Origin: an uncultured Lachnospiraceae bacterium
Lineage (GTDB): Bacteria; Bacillota; Clostridia; Lachnospirales; Lachnospiraceae
Reading direction: 5' to 3'
DNA: 10,397 bases
Assembly: GCA_959022495.1 (NCBI GenBank)
Contig: CAUEYX010000059.1
Coordinates: 1-10,397, forward strand
This document shows, one piece after another, positions 1 to 5,939 of the stretch. Position numbers and translations under genes: made by a program. The stretch's first letter is position 1; every line of letters begins with the position of its first letter. The notes under the pieces are model-generated. The model had not been told where the DNA came from and ran no database searches. It worked only from the letters and a program-made list of their open reading frames with translations.

Positions 1-12
1 AAGGCGTTCGAA

Positions 13-59
13 AAGGCGCTCCGCTGTTTTCTCGATTTACTCAAGACAGCAGGAGCCTT
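13..59. repeat. Interrupted inverted repeat (hairpin)
   Basis: AAGGC at 13-17, TCC at 20-22 and GCTGT at 23-27 can pair with ACAGC at 46-50, GGA at 52-54 and GCCTT at 55-59, with small bulges and an 18-base loop. It lies in the gene-free stretch beyond the end of galE. There is no T-run directly after it on either strand, so it does not look like a simple terminator. It may be one stem of a larger structured element continuing to about position 333. The stretch 60-114 shows only a weak GGATT/AATCC pairing. Confidence 0.4.
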
Positions 60-114
60 CCCGGCATATGCAGGATTTCAAAAGAAGGTTTGGAGTAATC
101 CGCTGGAAATTCTT

Positions 115-211
115 AAAGGCAGGAAGTTCGGCGTTAATGGAACAGTGGATGCCTGAGGCGTAAGCCGAATCTTTCACTGTTCCATTGTATTTAGCCGTTC
201 TTCCTGCCTTT
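115..211. repeat. Long 97-base imperfect hairpin
   Basis: Two perfect 12-bp arm pairs are nested here. The outer pair is AAAGGCAGGAAG (115-126) with CTTCCTGCCTTT (200-211); the inner pair is AATGGAACAGTG (136-147) with CACTGTTCCATT (175-186). CGGC (129-132) also pairs with GCCG (194-197). The apex holds GGC-GTAA-GCC (157-166), which read on the plus strand is a GNRA-type tetraloop. The right arm is followed on the plus strand only by TTAG, and the left arm on the minus strand by AAGAATT, so termination is possible but weak. It is probably a structured RNA segment or a miniature mobile or palindromic repeat; the sequence alone does not decide. Confidence 0.7.
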
Positions 212-306
212 TAGATTTTCCCGGATTGCGGAACCGGAGCCAAATCCACGCCCCCGTTCTCCACGAATACGTCCTCGAAAAACTCAGCGGTTTTCGGACC
301 ATTCAT
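211..306 (-). CDS. Possible 31-residue ORF in the left edge repeat
   Basis: An ATG at 306-304 on the minus strand is preceded by a GGGGAG ribosome-binding-like sequence about 12 bases upstream. It opens a frame of 31 codons ending in TAA at 213-211. The peptide begins MNGPKTAEFF and contains an ENGGVDLAPVP stretch. I do not recognise a family. A related ATG preceded by GGGGGAG sits at the same place in the right edge repeat, where the frame closes after 14 codons. This could be a real small protein, the decayed 5' end of a repeat-encoded gene, or chance coding in a structured RNA. It is not a confident gene call. Confidence 0.22.
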   Translation of the reverse strand: MNGPKTAEFFEDVFVENGGVDLAPVPQSGKI

Positions 307-333
307 TTTAAATCGTCTCCCCGGTAAATCCAG
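220..333 (-). repeat. Degenerate repeat, left copy (minus orientation)
   Basis: Read on the minus strand, this begins CTGGATTTACCGGGGAGAC (333 down to 315), which matches the start of the right-edge sequence at 10253 except for one substitution and one missing G. The two then share CGAAAAC, GTATTC, CGGGGGCGTGG and GGCTCCG in the same order, with similar spacing. Both end near AATCCGG, so the termini CTGGATT and AATCCGG can pair with one G-T wobble in each copy. The copy starts about 31 bases after the galE stop, in the same orientation as galE. I do not know the family; a lineage-specific interspersed repeat, a structured RNA or a fragment of a mobile element are all possible. Confidence 0.6.
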
Positions 334-364
334 AGTTTATAATCCTAGAGTATCATCCAACACC

Positions 365-1381
365 TTAATCTGCATATCCGTTCGGATTCTGGCTCTGCCA
401 CCGCCACGAGTCTTCACACATTTCATCCAGCCCGCGTTCAGCTGTCCAGTGCAGTTCTTCCTTTGCTTTCGCAGCATCACAATAACATGCAGCAATATCA
501 CCTGCGCGGCGCGGTTTGATTTCATAAGGAATCTCTTTTCCACATGCTTTGCTGAAAGCTTTTACCATATCAAGTACAGAATATCCGTTTCCTGTTCCAA
601 GATTGTATACAGATACACCGTCTTTTTCTTTCAATTTCTCTACTGCGCGTACGTGCCCGATGGCAAGATCCACCACGTGAATGTAATCGCGGACACCGGT
701 TCCGTCATGTGTATCATAATCATCCCCGAATACGCCCAGGCAGGTCAGTTTACCGATAGCGACCTGTGTAATATACGGCATCAGATTGTTCGGGATTCCT
801 TTCGGATCTTCACCGATCAGGCCGCTCTTATGCGCTCCGATCGGGTTGAAATAGCGGAGAAGTACTACATTCCACTCCGGATCAGCTGTATGCAGATCTG
901 TCAGGATCTGCTCCAGCATCCACTTTGTCCACCCGTATGGATTGGTGCATGTTCCCTTCGGGCACTCTTCTGTAATCGGAATGAATGCCGGATCCCCGTA
1001 TACTGTTGCGGAAGAACTGAAAATAATATTCTTCACACCATGATTTTTCATCACATCACAGAGTGTAATTGTCCCGCCAATGTTATTTTCATAGTATTCT
1101 AGCGGCTTCTTCACGGACTCGCCCACTGCCTTAAGCCCTGCAAAATGAATCACAGACTCCACGTCTTCTTTATCGAATACCGCATTTAAATCCTCCCTGT
1201 CGCGGATATCTACTTTATAAAATCTCAGATCCTTTCCTGTGATCTGCTTTACTCTTTCAAGCGCTTTTTCTGATGCATTATAAAGATTATCTACTACTGC
1301 CACGTCATAGCCTGCATTTAAAAGCTCTACACAGGTATGGCTTCCAATAAATCCGGCTCCTCCGGTTACTAAGATGGACAT
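365..1381 (-). CDS. galE: UDP-glucose 4-epimerase
   Basis: The 338-residue product interconverts UDP-glucose and UDP-galactose (some members also the N-acetylated sugars) in the cytoplasm, the last step of the Leloir pathway and a source of UDP-galactose for polysaccharides. It is an extended short-chain dehydrogenase. The NAD-binding motif GGAGFIG lies at 7-13, and the catalytic residues appear as Ser124 (SSSATVYGD), Tyr149 and Lys153 (YGWTK). RYFNPIGAH (176-184) and RDYIHVVDLA (231-240) are family motifs. Length is normal for the family. I chose the ATG at 1381 because AAGGAGG (1396-1390) sits 8 bases upstream and the NAD motif starts right after it. The in-frame upstream ATG at 1453 overlaps the promoter -10. 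It lies downstream of a sugar nucleotidyltransferase on the same strand with a 139-base gap and its own promoter. No clear terminator follows it. Confidence 0.97.
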   Translation of the reverse strand: MSILVTGGAGFIGSHTCVELLNAGYDVAVVDNLYNASEKALERVKQITGKDLRFYKVDIRDREDLNAVFDKEDVESVIHFAGLKAVGESVKKPLEYYENNIGGTITLCDVMKNHGVKNIIFSSSATVYGDPAFIPITEECPKGTCTNPYGWTKWMLEQILTDLHTADPEWNVVLLRYFNPIGAHKSGLIGEDPKGIPNNLMPYITQVAIGKLTCLGVFGDDYDTHDGTGVRDYIHVVDLAIGHVRAVEKLKEKDGVSVYNLGTGNGYSVLDMVKAFSKACGKEIPYEIKPRRAGDIAACYCDAAKAKEELHWTAERGLDEMCEDSWRWQSQNPNGYAD

Positions 1382-1416
1382 GTTTTTTTCCTCCTTAACT
1401 GATTCTGTGAATCCCT

Positions 1417-1428
1417 GCCGTGCACGGC
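1417..1428. promoter_or_regulatory. Palindrome in the galE leader
   Basis: GCCGTGCACGGC is a perfect 12-bp palindrome in the presumed untranslated leader of galE, between the predicted transcription start near 1445 and the ribosome binding site. It could be an operator or form a small RNA stem. No regulator can be assigned. The half-sites GCCGTG and CACGGC also occur, five bases apart, in both enolase leader repeats; this may be coincidence. Confidence 0.35.
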
Positions 1429-1451
1429 CTTGTTTGTTTCTTTCTGTGCAC

Positions 1452-1460
1452 ATTATAGCA
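1452..1460 (-). promoter_or_regulatory. Predicted galE promoter (extended -10)
   Basis: On the minus strand the sequence reads TGCTATAAT, a consensus -10 hexamer (1457-1452) with the TGn extension. No good -35 hexamer stands 17 bases upstream, which is tolerated in extended -10 promoters. A start near 1445 would give a leader of about 64 bases. This suggests galE can be expressed separately from the nucleotidyltransferase upstream. Confidence 0.6.
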
Positions 1461-1520
1461 CGGGCCAGAGGGAAATTCTTTATATTTTTAGTTCATCTTT
1501 TGGTAAAAATGTTGCATATA

Positions 1521-2447
1521 TTACTGCTCGTCCCACAGTTTCTTAGGATACAGCCCATCATCTTTGAAGGCCTGAACCGCCGATACAACTACCGGTTTAT
1601 CCTCTTTATAAGTGACTCCATACCATTTATCTTCTGACTCCAGCACTTTTACCGCAGCACGTCCTTCTTCCAGCAGGCTGCTTACCACTGCCGGCAGGAA
1701 ATATTCACATTTCAGCGGATTTTCCTTCAGCCCTTCCTCAAGAAATGCCGGGAAACCTGCCTGGATCTCGTCCAAAATGCTCCGGGTAAATCCCCACATA
1801 TTCATGGACACCAGGGTATCCCCATCGATGGCCGTCCAGGTCTGGCCGTCATCTTCAGAATATTCGATACCGCCGTTTCTCTTCTCTATCCGTGTGCGCT
1901 CCGTCACGCTGACAAGTTCATTCTCCGCATTCAGCCCACAGACACCTCTCGCCACATGCCCGTTATCTGTTACTGTATTTCTCAAGCGGTAACCCACCAT
2001 GGTATAACGGTATTTACTGTCATCTTCATGAGTGGTAAGATAATCAAAGATCGCCTGAAATGCATGGCGTCCGTAATAATCATCCGCATTAATAACGGCA
2101 AAGGGTCCGTCAATCTCATCGACAGCGCTTAAAACCGCATGGGCAGTTCCCCAAGGCTTTACACGCCCTTCTGGGACCTCGAACCCTGCCGGAATATTTG
2201 TAAGTTCCTGGAATACGTAGGAAACTTCCATTACGTTTTCAATGCGCCTGCCCACAGCCTCTTTAAAGTCGCTTTCATTTTCTTTTTTAATGATAAAAAC
2301 AACCTTCTCAAATCCGACGCGTTTTGCGTCATAGATAGAGAAATCCATAATGATATGCCCTTCTTTATCCACCGGATCGATCTGTTTCAGACCGCCATAT
2401 CTACTTCCCATGCCCGCTGCCATGATGACTAAAACCGGTTTCTTCAT
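1521..2447 (-). CDS. Sugar-1-phosphate nucleotidyltransferase family protein
   Basis: The 308-residue protein belongs to the NTP_transferase superfamily, which joins a nucleoside triphosphate to a sugar 1-phosphate with release of pyrophosphate. The N-terminal signature AAGMGSRYGGLKQ (10-22) carries the G-x-G-x-R and downstream Lys of the nucleotide-binding loop. INADDYYG (119-126) supplies the Asp that typically binds the metal and sugar nucleotide. The ATG at 2447 has CAGGAGG just upstream (2463-2457), 9 bases from the start. Next to galE on the same strand, a role in UDP-hexose supply is likely, but sugar and base specificity cannot be read from sequence. It differs from classical GalU in lacking an obvious GalU-type layout, so I leave the symbol empty. 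A predicted promoter lies upstream at 2528-2556. Confidence 0.85.
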   Translation of the reverse strand: MKKPVLVIMAAGMGSRYGGLKQIDPVDKEGHIIMDFSIYDAKRVGFEKVVFIIKKENESDFKEAVGRRIENVMEVSYVFQELTNIPAGFEVPEGRVKPWGTAHAVLSAVDEIDGPFAVINADDYYGRHAFQAIFDYLTTHEDDSKYRYTMVGYRLRNTVTDNGHVARGVCGLNAENELVSVTERTRIEKRNGGIEYSEDDGQTWTAIDGDTLVSMNMWGFTRSILDEIQAGFPAFLEEGLKENPLKCEYFLPAVVSSLLEEGRAAVKVLESEDKWYGVTYKEDKPVVVSAVQAFKDDGLYPKKLWDEQ

Positions 2448-2475
2448 TATATGTGCCCTCCTGAAAATCTGATAT

Positions 2476-2514
2476 CATGTATACATGGTGGACGACTGCA
2501 CGTCCGCTTCCACC
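2476..2514 (-). promoter_or_regulatory. Leader palindrome and hairpin before the nucleotidyltransferase
   Basis: The presumed leader holds a perfect 12-bp palindrome CATGTATACATG (2476-2487). It abuts a possible hairpin formed by GGTGG (2487-2491) and CCACC (2510-2514), with ACG/CGT pairing inside. Both lie between the predicted transcription start (about 2521) and the ribosome binding site (2457-2463). They could be an operator or a leader RNA fold. No known riboswitch is recognised. Confidence 0.3.
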
Positions 2515-2527
2515 TGCTGTCTGCTCC

Positions 2528-2556
2528 ATTGTATGATAAACAGGCTGTTTTTTCAA
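2528..2556 (-). promoter_or_regulatory. Predicted promoter of the nucleotidyltransferase gene
   Basis: On the minus strand TTGAAA (2556-2551) is separated by exactly 17 bases from TACAAT (2533-2528), a strong sigma-A-type match. Transcription would start near 2521, giving a leader of about 75 bases. It lies about 30 bases from the divergent regulator promoter at 2586-2616, so a protein bound at one could influence the other. Confidence 0.65.
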
Positions 2557-2585
2557 GTTTCCCTGATACTTTTCATAACTTTTAC

Positions 2586-2616
2586 TTGACTATAAACCTT
2601 GTTGACACCTTATACT
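2586..2616 (+). promoter_or_regulatory. MerR-type promoter with 19-bp spacer and dyad
   Basis: TTGACT (2586-2591) and TATACT (2611-2616) are separated by 19 bases, the overlong spacing characteristic of promoters activated by MerR-family proteins through DNA distortion. TATAA (2591-2595) and TTATA (2610-2614) form a dyad centred close to the middle of the spacer, as expected for a MerR operator. This points to autoregulation of the gene that follows. An overlapping alternative is TTGACA (2602-2607) with TAAAAT (2626-2631) at 18-base spacing, which would not need a MerR protein; the sequence does not exclude it. Confidence 0.55.
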
Positions 2617-2654
2617 CAGCTCAGATAAAATGAAACAGCAAGGGGGATTATTAC

Positions 2655-4199
2655 ATGACAATCAAAGAAATGGAAAATCTTTCAGAAATGACCCGTGCGA
2701 ACATCCGCTTCTACGAGTCACAGGGGCTCCTGACTCCCACAAGAGATTCAAACGGTTATCGAAATTATTCAGCCCAGGATCTCGAAACGTTAAAGCGCAT
2801 CCGCCTGCTTCGCACACTCCACCTAAGCCTTGAAGATATCCGTGCTGCAGACAGCGGAACAAAAGATCTTGGACAGATTCTGTCAGATCATCTGCATTCT
2901 CTGAGAAAAGAGAAAGATGCACTTGCTCAATGCCAGTATATATGCGAACAGATGTGCCTTGACCATGTAACCTATGAAACTTTTGATGCACAGCATTATC
3001 TAGATCTCATCCATTTTTCACAGTGCAGCACTGCCTCCCCGCTGAAAGATGATACGGTTCCAAAAGTTACTTCTCCCTGGGTGCGTTTTTTTGCCAGAGA
3101 ATTTGACCTGCTTTTGTACAGCCTTCTCTGGAGTGCATTTTTGGCTCTTGTCATCGGCATCAATATAAGTGAAACTGAGTCGACGCATCCTTCTATCCTT
3201 TTTCTAGTCCTGAGCGCAGTCGGAAGTACAGTCATAACAAATATTCTCGTCCTTCTGGCTGAGCCGTTGTTTCTTGCCTTTACCGGGACAACACCGGGCA
3301 AATTTTGTTTTGGACTGCGGGTGACTGCCGACGGCGGAAAGAAACTGACATACCGGGAAGCCCTCCACCGTACATGGAGTGTCATGTGGAAAGGCTATGG
3401 ATTATTCATTCCGGTCTACTGGATTGTCCGCCTGTATAAATCCTATAAAGCATGCAAAAATGAGGAGGGATTATACTGGGAAGAAGACTCTGTGCTGTTT
3501 CTGAATAAAGGCCGCATTCCCTTGGGGATTTTTGCTCTGATTGTATTTGTTCCGTTTTCTTCCAGACTGGAGTATATATTCGGACAGAATGCAGCACTCC
3601 CACCTAACCGCGGAGAGCTCACTGCAGAAGAATTCTGTGAAAACTTTAATGACACACAGGAATTTTTCGGCATTAACCGTCAGCTGAACCTGCCGCCCTC
3701 CATCTCATCCGGCGTTATGGGGATTCCTGACTCTGCCCTGTATCTGGACGCGAACGCGCGATGGACCAAAAAATCGGGAACGCCGTACATTGGACAAACC
3801 GGAGAATATGCGCCGCTTCCCGAATTCCAATTTTCAGAAAAAAACGGCATTATCACCGGTATGAATTTTTCTTATTCCGTAGAGAATGAAAATGTCAAAA
3901 TCTCGTCCTATGGAGAAAGCATGGCACTTGCCGCGGTCTCGTATATCTGCGCGCAGAATGACTATTCCATTCTGCCGGATACGCCGGAAAAAATCTTCTC
4001 TCAGATCAAAGAGCATGGAGATTACTTCGAAGATTTCAGCTTTACTGAAGCCGGAATCACAGTAAGAGGTACATTTGATTATGAGGGATATGAACTCGCC
4101 TCCGACAGATATGACTCCATGGTGCTGGAACCTACATATGGAGAAAACGCCCGGTTCAGCGTGGAATTTTCCACAAGTGAAAATAGAATGATAGAATAG
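2655..4199 (+). CDS. Membrane-tethered MerR regulator with RDD domain
   Basis: The 514-residue protein appears to be a one-piece sensor-regulator. Residues 1-70 are a MerR winged-helix domain (MTIKEMENLSEMTRANIRFY, ESQGLL, NGYRNYS), which binds DNA. Residues 72-100 look like the usual dimerisation helix. Residues 142-265 match an RDD membrane domain: RFFAREFD (144-151), hydrophobic segments at about 151-171 and 181-208, GTTPGKFCFGLRV (211-223), and a weaker segment near 249-261. A further strong segment lies at 288-302. Residues 305-514 are a mostly soluble domain that I do not recognise. By the positive-inside rule the Lys-rich stretch 262-268 favours the cytoplasm, which would place the C-terminal domain outside; four full crossings would place it inside. 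The ATG at 2655 follows AAGGGGG (2640-2646). The gene stands alone, divergent from the nucleotidyltransferase/galE genes and convergent with eno. The ligand and targets are unknown; autoregulation is likely. Confidence 0.85.
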   Translation: MTIKEMENLSEMTRANIRFYESQGLLTPTRDSNGYRNYSAQDLETLKRIRLLRTLHLSLEDIRAADSGTKDLGQILSDHLHSLRKEKDALAQCQYICEQMCLDHVTYETFDAQHYLDLIHFSQCSTASPLKDDTVPKVTSPWVRFFAREFDLLLYSLLWSAFLALVIGINISETESTHPSILFLVLSAVGSTVITNILVLLAEPLFLAFTGTTPGKFCFGLRVTADGGKKLTYREALHRTWSVMWKGYGLFIPVYWIVRLYKSYKACKNEEGLYWEEDSVLFLNKGRIPLGIFALIVFVPFSSRLEYIFGQNAALPPNRGELTAEEFCENFNDTQEFFGINRQLNLPPSISSGVMGIPDSALYLDANARWTKKSGTPYIGQTGEYAPLPEFQFSEKNGIITGMNFSYSVENENVKISSYGESMALAAVSYICAQNDYSILPDTPEKIFSQIKEHGDYFEDFSFTEAGITVRGTFDYEGYELASDRYDSMVLEPTYGENARFSVEFSTSENRMIE

Positions 4200-4200
4200 A

Positions 4201-4253
4201 AATTGAATCGGGGACGTAGTAAAATCAGATTTTACTACGTCCCCGATTCAATT
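4201..4253. repeat. Perfect 26-bp inverted repeat, REP-like hairpin
   Basis: The arms 4201-4226 and 4228-4253 are perfect reverse complements of 26 bases around a single A, with the core CGGGGACGTAG/CTACGTCCCCG. They begin two bases after the regulator stop codon and run into the stop codon of the convergent enolase gene. Clostridial and other genomes carry dispersed hairpins with a GGGGAC core in their arms, often linked to REP-associated tyrosine transposases; membership of this copy is my inference. It may also act as a two-way terminator, but the flanking U-run is poor (AAAATG on the plus strand, TTTCTATTCT on the minus strand). Confidence 0.85.
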
Positions 4254-5541
4254 AAAATGCCTGAAATCCTGGATATACTGCGCCCGCTCCCAGTTCCTCT
4301 TCGATGCGGATAAGCTGGTTATATTTTGCCACCCGCTCACTCCTGCTCGGTGCTCCTGTCTTTATCTGGCATGTATTAAGAGCCACTGCCAGATCTGCGA
4401 TTGTCGTATCCTCCGTCTCTCCTGAGCGGTGGGATGTTACAGCGGTATAGCCTGCCTTATGCGCCATCTTAATTGCTTCCAGCGTCTCGGACACAGAGCC
4501 AATCTGATTTAATTTAATTAAAATGGAATTGCCGCATCCCATATCAATTCCCTTTTTCAATCTCTCTGTATTTGTAACAAACAGATCATCCCCAACGAGC
4601 TGTACTTTGTCTCCCAGCTCTTTTGTCATCATCTGCCAGCCTTCCCAGTCTTCCTCATCCAGCCCGTCCTCGATGGAGTAAATCGGATATTTTTCAACAA
4701 GGGATTTCCAATGCACTGTCAGTTCTGCAGATGTAAATTTCCTGCCGCACTTGGGAAGCACATATTCACCTTTTGTTCCGCTCTTCCATTCGCTGGCCGC
4801 CGCATCCATCGCAAGGACGAAGTCTTTCCCCGGGTCGTATCCGGCATTTTTTACTGCCTGAAGGATGTATTCAATGGCTTCCTCATCGCTTCCCAGATCC
4901 GGTGCGAATCCGCCTTCATCTCCGACAGACGTCGCCAGCCCTTTTGATTTCAACAGAGCGGCAAGTGCATGAAATACTTCTGTACACCATCTTAAACCTT
5001 CTTTGAAACTTCCAGCCCCCGCCGGCATGATCATGAACTCCTGTACGTCCACAGTATTCGCCGCATGTGCGCCGCCATTTAAAATATTCATCATCGGCAC
5101 CGGGAGGCGGTTCCCGTTCACCCCGCCGAGAAACCGGTAAAGCGGAATATCAAGGGAGGCTGCTGACGCCCTCGCAGCTGCAATGGATACGGCAAGAATT
5201 GCATTGGCGCCGAGTTTTGATTTGTCTTTTGTTCCGTCAGCCTCAATCATCGCTCTGTCCACAGCATAAATATCACTTGCATTCATTCCCTGAAGTTTGT
5301 TGTTTATCACTGTATTAATATTTTCCACAGCTTTGGAAACTCCTTTGCCTCCAAATCTGTTCTTATCCCCGTCTCTTAATTCCAGCGCTTCGAATTCACC
5401 TGTGGAAGCACCGCTTGGAGCAGCTCCTCTCGCCACTGTCCCATCAGCGAGACGCACTTCTGCTTCCACCGTGGGATTTCCCCTGGAATCAATAATCTCC
5501 CGTCCGATCACTTTTTCAATCTCCAAATAAGCCATAGCCAT
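4252..5541 (-). CDS. eno: Enolase (phosphopyruvate hydratase)
   Basis: This 429-residue glycolytic enzyme converts 2-phosphoglycerate to phosphoenolpyruvate in the cytoplasm with two Mg ions. All key residues are present: the mobile loop SGAST (43-47), His159, catalytic Glu209 (GDEGGF), metal ligands Asp246, Glu291 and Asp318, catalytic Lys343 (LIKLNQ), the SHRSGET loop (370-376) and Lys394. The start is ambiguous. ATG 5541 gives MAMAYLEIEK; ATG 5535, two codons later, has AAGGAAG at a better distance (about 8 bases). The C-terminus stops at YPGFQAF, about four residues short of the SFYNLNK-type end of Bacillus-like enolases, and the last two bases of the TAA lie inside the adjacent palindrome. 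Activity is probably unaffected, since the catalytic parts are complete. The gene is monocistronic by layout, with a long leader of about 210 bases. Confidence 0.98.
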   Translation of the reverse strand: MAMAYLEIEKVIGREIIDSRGNPTVEAEVRLADGTVARGAAPSGASTGEFEALELRDGDKNRFGGKGVSKAVENINTVINNKLQGMNASDIYAVDRAMIEADGTKDKSKLGANAILAVSIAAARASAASLDIPLYRFLGGVNGNRLPVPMMNILNGGAHAANTVDVQEFMIMPAGAGSFKEGLRWCTEVFHALAALLKSKGLATSVGDEGGFAPDLGSDEEAIEYILQAVKNAGYDPGKDFVLAMDAAASEWKSGTKGEYVLPKCGRKFTSAELTVHWKSLVEKYPIYSIEDGLDEEDWEGWQMMTKELGDKVQLVGDDLFVTNTERLKKGIDMGCGNSILIKLNQIGSVSETLEAIKMAHKAGYTAVTSHRSGETEDTTIADLAVALNTCQIKTGAPSRSERVAKYNQLIRIEEELGAGAVYPGFQAF

Positions 5542-5548
5542 CTCTTCC

Positions 5549-5672
5549 TTTCCTCTAATTCGCCGTGTTTTTCACGGCATCATGGTACACCCTTGTGGTG
5601 TTTCCTCTAATTTGCCGTGCTTTTCACGGCATCATGGTACACCCTTGTGGTGTTTCCTCTAATTTGCCATGG
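5549..5672. repeat. 52-bp tandem direct repeat in the eno leader
   Basis: Two complete units (5549-5600 and 5601-5652) differ at only two positions, and a partial third (5653-5672) follows. Each complete unit contains, on the plus strand, GCCGTG-5 bases-CACGGC (5562-5578 and 5614-5630) and ACACC-5 bases-GGTGT (5587-5601, and again 52 bases on). On the enolase mRNA strand each unit carries GAGGAAA, the same sequence as just before the eno start, so the ribosome-binding neighbourhood itself is repeated. Each also has AAGGGTG followed by ATG-ATG-CCG-TGA, a possible two- or three-codon mini-ORF. The unit probably arose by tandem duplication of the region just upstream of eno. Confidence 0.9.
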
Positions 5673-5729
5673 AACTCTTCTGCCCTGCTCAGGCATTGCA
5701 GAGCAAAAGGAGCCTCCATGATTTATTCA

Positions 5730-5757
5730 CATATAGTTAGTTTAAACTAACCATATG
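5730..5757. promoter_or_regulatory. 28-bp palindrome at the eno transcription start
   Basis: GTTAGTTTAAACTAAC (5736-5751) is a perfect 16-bp palindrome. CATAT (5730-5734) and ATATG (5753-5757) extend the symmetry with one mismatched pair. It starts one base from the predicted -10 (5759-5764) and covers the expected transcription start, the position of a repressor operator. The regulator is unknown; dimeric proteins of the MarR or DtxR type bind sites of this general form, but I see no such gene in the window. Confidence 0.65.
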
Positions 5758-5758
5758 T

Positions 5759-5787
5759 ATTTTATCAAAATCTTTTCGAGCTTTCAA
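5759..5787 (-). promoter_or_regulatory. Predicted eno promoter
   Basis: On the minus strand TTGAAA (5787-5782) is followed after exactly 17 bases by TAAAAT (5764-5759), a good sigma-A-type promoter. Transcription would start near 5752, inside the palindrome, giving a leader of about 210 bases that includes the tandem repeats. Confidence 0.7.
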
Positions 5788-5796
5788 GTGGATTAT

Positions 5797-5811
5797 TGAG
5801 ATTGATTATCA
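5797..5811. promoter_or_regulatory. Possible Fur-like box upstream of eno
   Basis: TGAGATTGATTATCA matches the 7-1-7 Fur-type consensus TGATAATNATTATCA at 12 of 14 defined positions, with a perfect right half. It lies 10 bases upstream of the predicted eno -35. The surroundings are AT-rich, so a chance match is quite possible. The rest of 5812-5908 holds AT-rich sequence in which I see no gene. Confidence 0.25.
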
Positions 5812-5908
5812 TTTATCTCTTCATATGCTATTTTCCTGATTATAATTGTCTTTCTATTTTTCCCTATGTACTGTATTCTATTCTGCCATATATCGAGATT
5901 TCTGGCAT

Positions 5909-5939
5909 AAAATAAGCTGTACTCCTATAAAAGCACAGC
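5909..5939 (-). terminator. Probable terminator of the pyrophosphatase cluster
   Basis: On the minus strand GCTGTGC (5939-5933) pairs with GTACAGC (5922-5916) through seven pairs including one G-T wobble, with a 10-base loop, and is followed by TTATTTTA. The stem overlaps the last codons of the threonine aldolase gene. The stem is short and the T-run is interrupted, so strength is uncertain. Confidence 0.45.

Noticed and set aside
449..1102. 217-codon open frame on the plus strand
   Set aside because: It lies antisense to galE, has no ribosome binding site of note, and reads as a Cys- and Ile-rich shadow of the galE frame.
1382..1453. N-terminal extension of galE from the ATG at 1453
   Set aside because: The extension lacks family similarity, its ATG overlaps the predicted -10, and the ATG at 1381 has an ideal AAGGAGG site.
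4201..4253. Classical intrinsic terminator
   Set aside because: The stem is very long, with a one-base centre and a poor U-run on both sides; a REP-like repeat fits better, although it may still stop transcription.
5549..5672. CRISPR array
   Set aside because: The units are contiguous with no unique spacers, and no cas gene is present.
5565..5750. 61-codon open frame over the enolase leader
   Set aside because: It consists of the 52-bp tandem repeat read through in one frame, without a ribosome binding site or known similarity.
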